NCBI GenBank assembly: GCA_917880885.1
Contig: OU862913.1
Coordinates: 25,429,286-25,493,285 of the forward strand
Direction: 5' to 3'
DNA length: 64,000 nt
DNA from: Limnephilus marmoratus
Lineage: Eukaryota > Arthropoda > Insecta > Trichoptera > Limnephilidae
Made by a program: the position numbers and the translations under genes. Positions 42,425 to 51,400 of this stretch are shown here, in pieces; position 1 is the stretch's first letter, and each line of letters opens with the position of its first letter. The notes below the pieces were generated by a model. That model saw only the letters and a list, made by a program, of their open reading frames with translations, did not search any database and was not told the DNA's origin.

Positions 42425-45400
42425 CAAAATTCAAAGTGGTGTTTTGGAGGGAGTTTTCGTGAATTTCCGGATATTTCCTGGCCTTTAAGAGGTTAATAAA
42501 GTGCAATACAGTTATATGAAAAAATCTCTATTTTTTCCATAAATGTAATGAAATGACTGGTGTTGAATAATTGGGTCATAATGACCCAACCCCAACGTCC
42601 GTGCAACAAATTTCCACCCCCATGACGCCGGGTTAAAATGAAGAGTAGTGTTAAATAGCACAGTGGTGTCAGTACCTGGCGGGCAGCATCGCACTCCGGC
42701 CAGCAGGTACCTCTGTAGCAGGGCTCCGAGCGCCAGGGGGGCCAGCGTGGAGTCTGCGATGGCCCCATGCAGGGCCGCCAGGTTGGCCAGCAAGCGGGCC
42801 CCCCGGGCAGTCTGGCGCCGCAGGAACGCTAGCCCCGCGCCCTTGGTGCCTTCCACCATGCTGCAACAAAATATGTACAGTTAGATATATCGATCGTCAC
42901 ATTATTAGCATTACCAGTAAGGGATTACAAATGCTTGGATTTATTCTCAGAATCGCTAAAGACTTTAATAACATAAAAACCATAAAATTACTATACACGT
43001 CTTTGGTTAGAAGTCAGGTTGAATACAATTCAAGCATTTGGTGTCCTCATTTCAACTCTCATTGTTTTCAAATTGAAAAAATTCAAAATAAATTTTTACG
43101 TTTTATTAACCACTCAGAAAATCGCCAATATGCACTTTTAATGTCTTTAAACGAAATGACATTTTACGAAAACTTTGTATTATTACCGCTTCACAATTAA
43201 AGCTCTATAAATGAAACATTTCTGAACGTAGCCGAATATTAAAAACTGTTTTAGAAAGGTTAATATTAGCATTTGTAAATATTAAAATTTAGAACGCAAA
43301 CATTAAAAATAGGTAAAAATGACTCACGTGATGTTTTTATGTGAAAACAGTACTAAAATCACAGATTATGTAAAAAACAATACATTCTATTGTATAAATG
43401 TGTAATAAGCACTTTTGTCACTTCACTTTTTTATCATTTCATATAAAAATATTTAATAAAAATTAACAATGTCGGGCGCCCATAGGAAATTTGGCGGGTA
43501 AATTTTGTGTCAGACTGCGCGTCTGACAGAATGTTATTTTTATGTATTTCTATGGACAACTTGAATAGAGATGTGCAGCATGATTCACTATCGACCATTC
43601 GCTTTTTATTTTAGGGATGTAACTAAAACAATAACGGAGTTATAACGGTTTCTATGGAGACACACGCGTTGACGTGTAAACACGCTTATTGTACTTGACT
43701 GCTATCGTTATTTTAACGTGTATACTTGCTTACGTTGCTGACTGGTTAATTTCAAAATTGGTATTCCTATTATTAAAATTAATTTGTATGTCAATTTACG
43801 CAGTAAACTTAACTTAACGAAATTATCTGAAAAATATTTGATCTTCTTTTATTGTATAAAATTGTTCATTCAAAGTTGGACTGCCCTGACGCTATAAACT
43901 TGTTATCCTTACATATACCTCCAAAATATACTAGACGAAATATTTTATTTTACAACAATAACTTCGCCACAAATTCTGTGATGGAAAGAATACACAGGTT
44001 GGGCAATGAACTAACTGATGTCGCTGACATTTTTATTTTAAATTTCGATACATTTAAAGCCAAATTAGTCCACCACTTTTTAGATTTTTTTTTTTTTTAC
44101 AGTGAATACCGCACAAGAATCTCAACTGCTCCCGTCTGGAGCCAGTGTGACTATGGCATCCCCAATTGGGGTACGTTGTGAGGCTGAAGGTAGTGGGGAG
44201 GGGAAGGAGGTGGGGAAGAGGAAGGTTGGGAAGTACCTTAGCTATTTACTTATTTATTTAGTACTTAGCTATTCAGATCTGGTCACCAAACACGGCTAAA
44301 GCCATTTTCAAGCAACGTTTCAATTCTGAATGATGGTCTTACACCAGGGCGATACTGATAGTATCTTCCACTCTGGAACGTGCCGCAAATATACTATATA
44401 TTATTTTAAATGAATTAATTGTGAAATAACATAAATTAATCAAATAAAATTTATTTGCGCATGCCGGGTTCGAACCCGCGACCTCCGGATTGTGAGTTAA
44501 GAGTCTTACCCACTGGACTACGGAGGTCGTCAAGATGTCAGTTAGATTTAAATAATGATTGAGAAATCATTTTATTTTATTTCGATTTTCTTTTGTTTTT
44601 TTTTTTTTTATTCTTCTTATTCCAAAAGCATACCCCCCCCCCCATACACACAAGTCACCCCCCCATACACACAAGCCCTGCTTATTTATGGGGGTACATC
44701 AAATACATGTATTATGTAATTAATTATTGTATAAAATTTATTATAATTTATGTATCTTTTTGTAAATAAAAAAATTAAAAAAAAAAAAAAAAAAAAGTAA
44801 AAGCCTGTCAATTATTTCAAATTTAATTTTCAATATTAGATTCGGTTTTCAGATATTTACATAATACTATCTGTTTTCTAGGGGTTAACCAAAGCCTGCT
44901 AGCCTGCAACAGGCAAAAAACTAGTACAACGTAAAATGGGAGTGTTTTCCAAGGATGAGAAGGGCTCACCTCTTGGGCAGCAGCGGTATGAAGACGTCAT
45001 GCTGCAGTGCGGCCTGCGCTCGTCGCACCACGGCCTCGGCAAGCGCGGCCAGGTGTCGCGACGAGGGGCCGGCGCCTGGCATCGCGGCTACGCGGCGCAG
45101 CAGTGCGGCCAGGCGGCGGGACTGCGCCGACGACATGGGGTCCCAGGTGCCGTCTACCAGCTCTGCAGGGTTATACAAGTTAGCACTGTTGATAGGACAA
45201 AAGACAGGCCGATAATGGAGTTGACCACCCCCAACTCTGTGAGGTTAAGACGGAACGTGGGCGCTGAGAAATTTGAACAATAGGTATATCTATATATATA
45301 AAAATCAAAATAAGTTTGCTTCTGCTTGTGTATATGAGATGTCTATGCATTGCTAAATCATTCATCTGATTGGGATGAAGCTTTGGGGATTTGATGTGCA

Positions 45401-48400
45401 CATGCCCGCAATGGTTTCTGTATACAAGAGTGAGCTCTGGCATCATGAAATTATGCCTTGCTAACCGTTCATCCGATTGCGATGAAACTTTGGGGATTTG
45501 ATGTGTGCATGCCCGCGATGGTTCATATATGTCACCGTAAAAGCCCGAATATTGGTAAATCCTAAGATTTTCCGGTAAATCCTAAGATTTACTAACTCTT
45601 AATGGTAAAAGTCCGAACCGTTCTATAATCATCGTTCACCAACCTAACCTAACCTAACCTTACCTTACCTAACCTAATCTAACCTAACATGTACTAAATT
45701 CTTATGGTAAAAGCCCGAAAAAATCGTTTCTTATTTAAATATTATAAACGATTTTTTCGGGCTTTTACCATTAGAATTTAGTACATGTTGGTTAGGTTAG
45801 GTTAGGTTGATGAACGATGATTATAGAACGGTTCGGACTTTTACCATTAAGAGTTGGTAAATCTTAGGATTTACCGGAAAATCTTAGGATTTACCGTAGT
45901 TCGGGCTTTTACAGTAACATATATAATAGTGAGTTCTGACATTATGAAATTTGTATAAAAAATTGCGATAGGTGGCATACAAGCTTTTTGAAAACTGAAT
46001 GTACCGGGACTGAAAGTATGGAATGTGGGAGGGGGGAGGGGAACTCAGGACGGGGATTCGCGGGACGAGGGAAACGGAAGAGGGGAGCGGGGAGAAGGAA
46101 GGCGGAGAAGGCAGAGTGGGAACGCGAGAGGGGAAGAGGAACGGGACAAATGGGAAAAGACACGCAGGGAGAAACAATTTCTTTATTAAGTGGCATAGCA
46201 ACGCATGCAGGGAACTTGCTAGTTATATATGTAGGTACAGTAGAGCCTCGCTAATCCGGACCCCCGTTACTTAAGTGCACGCTGTAATCCGGACGGGTGC
46301 GTGCGGGTCACAACATGTCAATATTCAATCATTTGCCGTCACTCTTAATTAACTTTTAGTTTTTTTTTTCATTTTAAGTGCCCAAATTTCATACATGTTT
46401 GAATTTTTTATAAGTACATTTGTACGTACATACATATTCTTGTCTAAATTGACTTTAAATTTTTACTTTAATAAATGAAACCCAAGTTAAAAATGTGTTT
46501 TATTCTTATTAAAATATTGCATACTATAATCTGGACACCTCGATAATTCAGAAGGGGTCTTGTTTTTCCCTATCCGGATTAGCGAGGCTCTACTGTACAT
46601 TCAAACCACTATAACACGGGCATGTGCCTAGTATGGTGGTCGAAATATCCACAAATTATGTAACCATCAAAGCAATGAATAAATAAAAATTTTAATAAAA
46701 AATTACGAACCCCCCCCCCCCCCCCGAATACTTAGCGAATTGGACAACTGCACATGAGGCTGATTATAACTAAATTAACTTTTAAAATTGAGTTTTGTAT
46801 TCCCCTATTTTCTCTTCCAAAACTGGACTAATTCTGAAATTTTTTTCACCATGTATTAACCCGTTGTGGGCCAGCTTTTTCCAGAACAACACGGAAATTT
46901 CACGATCTTCAATTGAATGTTTTGTGGATTAAATTTTACCTATCGTATATTTTATTGACTGAAACACATTCCTAGAACAATAAACTATTTACCAAAATAA
47001 CATTACTTGCGTTATTTACGTAAATTGATAGGTTTTATGATGTTATTCGAGGTCACGCATCGGCATAATGTGACGCGGCCGCCACAATGACAGTTCGAGA
47101 TGCCCACAGATAAAAATTATTTTAAAATATTTTGTGGCTACAGAGTGAATGAAATCTTTACACATACCATAGGGAATGTTGGCGCTAGCATTTCTGACCG
47201 TGTTCTTATACAAATTTTGTACATAGAAGGGTAAAAATCGTAGATAAAAATTTTTTTTTTTCGCGCATGCGCAAGACCTGTGCACATCCCGCCCGACGGA
47301 AAATTTAATATAAATTATTCGGAGTGACCGGCTGCATTGCAGCTTTTTCTATGGTAAAGGGCGATAATAGAGCTAGCGATTCTGACCGTGTTTTTCATAC
47401 ACTTTCTTTATACATTAGGGTCAAAATCGCATTTCAAACGTGTTTTTTTTTTTAAATAACTCGCGCGGCTACCGGGTGCCAAGCGGCCCCCAACGAGTTA
47501 AAAGAAAATATAAGATGTCTGTAAGTTTTGCTTTTTTTTAAGTACACTGTTGATGGCGTTCAAAGACTAGGCAATTTAAAGAATTTTTGAAGGGTCGTAA
47601 CTCCCACAAAAACTTAAAAAAATCAGAGTGTAGGTATAATTCATATGAGGTAGAAGTGAAACCTTGAGAAAAATCAAGTAGACAAGAGTGGGGAGACTAC
47701 GAAGCACCCACAAAGAGGAGACTGAATATTCTATCTCATTCTCTCGCAGGCTAAATCCTACTGAAGTATGTGTTTCTCTTTTTAGTGTCGCTATTTTTCG
47801 TTTCATCGAGTTCAAAAAAATCAAAAAGTAGAGACATGCCAGTGGTTGATATCTAAATTATAAGAAAAAATATTAGCACTAGTACAAAAATCCAAAGAAA
47901 AATAGAGGATTACGTTTGTACTGACAAAACGTTGCCAGTATTTTGTCTTAACCTCTGACCGGCCGTTAGCGCGCGGGCGCGCATGTCTTATGCGCATGCG
48001 CAAGAAAATAATTCGAAAATTTTAATAAAATTATCAACCTAAAACTTTTTGTCTGCGATTTTGCGCCCTTCTATGTACAGAATTTGTATGAAGAACAGAG
48101 TCAGAATCGCTTGCGCCAACATTACTCTATGAGACGCGTAAAAGTTTCATTCACCTTGCAACACCAGAATATTTTTAAACGATTTTATCTGTGACTTAGC
48201 CGCTGTCAGATTTTGCCGCGAATTTACCCGTCGCAATTTATGCGTGTTCCTCGACTAAAACATCGTAAAACCTATTAATTTACGTAATTCATTCCGAAAA
48301 ATAAATTCCGACACAAAATTACAAAATGGATTAAAGACCAAAATAGACAATACGACCAAAATACCATAGCATAAAATAACAAAACATATAAGTAACACAC

Positions 48401-51400
48401 AAAACCAATATAAAACACAATCACCCACAAACACACAACACGTATTAAAAATATCATTTTTAATCTTATATAATATTATTTATTCTTAATTTTACGTTAA
48501 TTCTAAATCTCTAATTTTTAAGTTTAATTTATCTTAATCGTATGTTTTTTATTTACTTTTTTTCGTTTCTTTCACCAATATTATGTATATATATATATAT
48601 ATTTATATGTATTGTGTATAATTTTGTATATGAAATGGAGGCCTCAGCACGGGTAAAACACCCAGTGAGGCCAACATCATTGAATTATGTAAAAAATGTA
48701 AATAATATTGCATCAAATAAATAAATAAATAAATTAACGCAAGTAATGTTGTTTTGGTACATTGTTTATTGTTCTAGGAATGTGTTTCGGTCAATAGAAT
48801 ATACGATAACTCAAAATTAATCCACAAAACATTGAATTCAAAATTCAAAATCGTGTTTTTTTACCAAATTTCCGTATTTTTCCTGGAATTTGCCAGCCTT
48901 TGACAGGTTAATGGAAGTTAAAGCTGTTGATAAAACAAATGCAAATGGGATTGTGAATTGAAACTCGGTGAAACGGAAACGAGTGACACTAAAAAAAGAC
49001 AAGCACGTACATCTACATGATTTAGCCTGCTAGAGAATGAGATAGACTAATCGGTGTACTCTCTGCACAATGCTTCGTAGCCTTTCCACTCTTGCCTACT
49101 AGAGTTTTCTGAAGGTTTCACTTCTACCGCTTGTGAATTGCACACTCTGTTTTTTGTTCTAGTTCACAGGAGGCCCTGTGGAAAATAATTTCTTTCATTT
49201 CTTGAATGGTAGGAGGAAACACAGAGGCCGGCAAATCTTTCCTGCAAGCTGTTGAACTCAAGAATGGTCAACCGTGTACATATGTCGTACTTCCACAGCA
49301 TATTGCACTGTTGACGGGGGAAAAGACAGAATGAGAATAGAGTTGTCAAGCCACACTAGATGTATGTACTGATATTCTGCGGGGGATTCTGCCCTACCGA
49401 GGTTCCGACTCACCCGTCAGCTTGGGGATTATGACCTTCATGACGATGTTGGGGATCAGCGTGATGTCGGGGTCGGCCGCCAGGGACTCCTCTGTCTCCG
49501 GCTGCTCGTCCTCCTCCGATAGGCCGTACAGCATCAGGCCTCTGGAACCAAACCATCATTAAAGGAAAATTAAATTGTTCAATTTATTAGGTCTCAATCA
49601 GTAAAAACAATCCGGTCAAATAAGTATTCAAGACAGTTTCCCATGATAGTTTATTTTCACACAGGTTCTCAAACTTATTTCGATCCATCGCGCCCACATT
49701 ATTTTCACACAGGTTGGCAAACTTATTTCGACCATCGCGCCCACATTGAGAATTAAAAAAAATCTAATGCCCCTTATATTTCTTAACCCCTTAGGCCCCC
49801 ACAGTATTATGTCAGAGTAAAAGTATGCCGTATGAAATCTCAAATAACCTCAGGAATCACTGGTTAAATGAAGTCAATTATGACCCTTAAGACCCTGTAT
49901 ATTTTGTAAAATAGACTGACCGGTACCACTGCATTTTTTCCCAGTCAGGAGCATCTTCATCCGCTATTGGATTCCAAAGGAGGAGCTGAAACAGAAATAA
50001 ATCATTAACACGTTTAATGCTGTACAACATTTGTACCTGTGGCAGCCACTGTCGCCCACAGTTAATACGTGCCCATTCTACAAAAATAATTACACTGCCA
50101 CTGGTGTTGTATCGAACTCACGAGAATACCTCGAGGCCACGGTGAGTACATCATTACGGCAGGCCGATGATAATAGGCCACTTGCATTGATTTCATAACG
50201 ACTTGGAAAAAATCGTGTGGATAGATTCTTTTACTAAGATTACGAAAATATTAGTAAAAATTTTTAGAAATGTAGTGTTTTTTTTTTTTTTTTCAATAAA
50301 TAAATCCGTTATTTGGGCTCGTGACGTCACTACATGAAAATTTCCCGTCTCCGAAAATGTTCCTATTAATTTTGTAAAATTCCACACTGATTTATTTTTT
50401 TATATGGCAACACTTTGATTTCAGGCGAATTTTTGAATTTAATATTTAACATTAGCTAGATTTATTGTTTGTTCTCTGCAAACTTATCATTTGGCTTGAC
50501 TTTTTGACAGATGTTATGAAGAGAACCCCATACATTTTATGCTGTCTGTACATGTTTTAGAAGTATAATGGTAATGGTGCTGATTTTAACAAAATCAAAT
50601 TTTATAATATTCTTATTATTATTATAATTTACAAGTGCAAGTATATTACATTGAATCAATAAGATGGATCAAGGAAAAAAATATTTATGAGATGTAATAT
50701 TTTTGATATGCCTCGTTATTCTCCTGTGCCATTTATGTGGAAAACGTTTTTTGGCTATGTAATTATCATTTTTTCGCACCCATAAAATTATGTCCCGTCT
50801 TTCCGGTTTATAAAAAATGGTCTGATTTTTCAGATTGAAATTTAAAAAAATCGCCAGGGTTTCAAAAATACGATAAAAAAAAAATAATCATATCTTAGAA
50901 TATTTGCCTAAATCGGAATTTTTTTTAATAAAAATGTGATGCAAGTGGCCTATTGTGAGGCGTTTCCAGAAAGGTCCCGACTCTTTCAAACGCCTTGCAG
51001 CACGGCAGCCTAAGATTCGAGTATGGTCCCAACCTGGCGTGCACACGAAGTTCTCGAAGTTACTCGTGCCGTCGGCAATAATATAAAACGATGACGGGCA
51101 GCTCACAGCTCAGTTAATCAGTCAATACATTACGACAGTGACCTAATTATCTCCCGCAAGTTCGCGCCGAAACAACATTTCTGTGATAAATAAATTCGTT
51201 AACAAAGTAATCGAGTGTTATTCCATTTGTCATTCCATCGCAAGTAAATAATGTCTTCTAGATTTACTGCGATTCAAAGAGTGGACTGTATTTAAATTTG
51301 TTTTGTGGACTTCGATGCTAACACAAAATATATTGGATAATAATGTGGAATTGGACAGGATCTGACTCACCTAACGTTATTCGGTTGTGATGGTAAATCC

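Larger units (their letters stand above)
39905..42492 (+). mobile_element. TTAA-family element (GTCTGCGATTTTGACCCTTC) split by a LINE
   Basis: Body at 39950-40300 (TTTGTCTGCGATTTTGACCC ... TTGTTCTAGGAATGTGTTTC) resumes at 42422 and ends CCTTTAAGAGG just before TTAA. Relatives: 46860-47497 (-), 47952-48907 (+), 51520-51875 (+). The left end is truncated. Confidence 0.6.
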
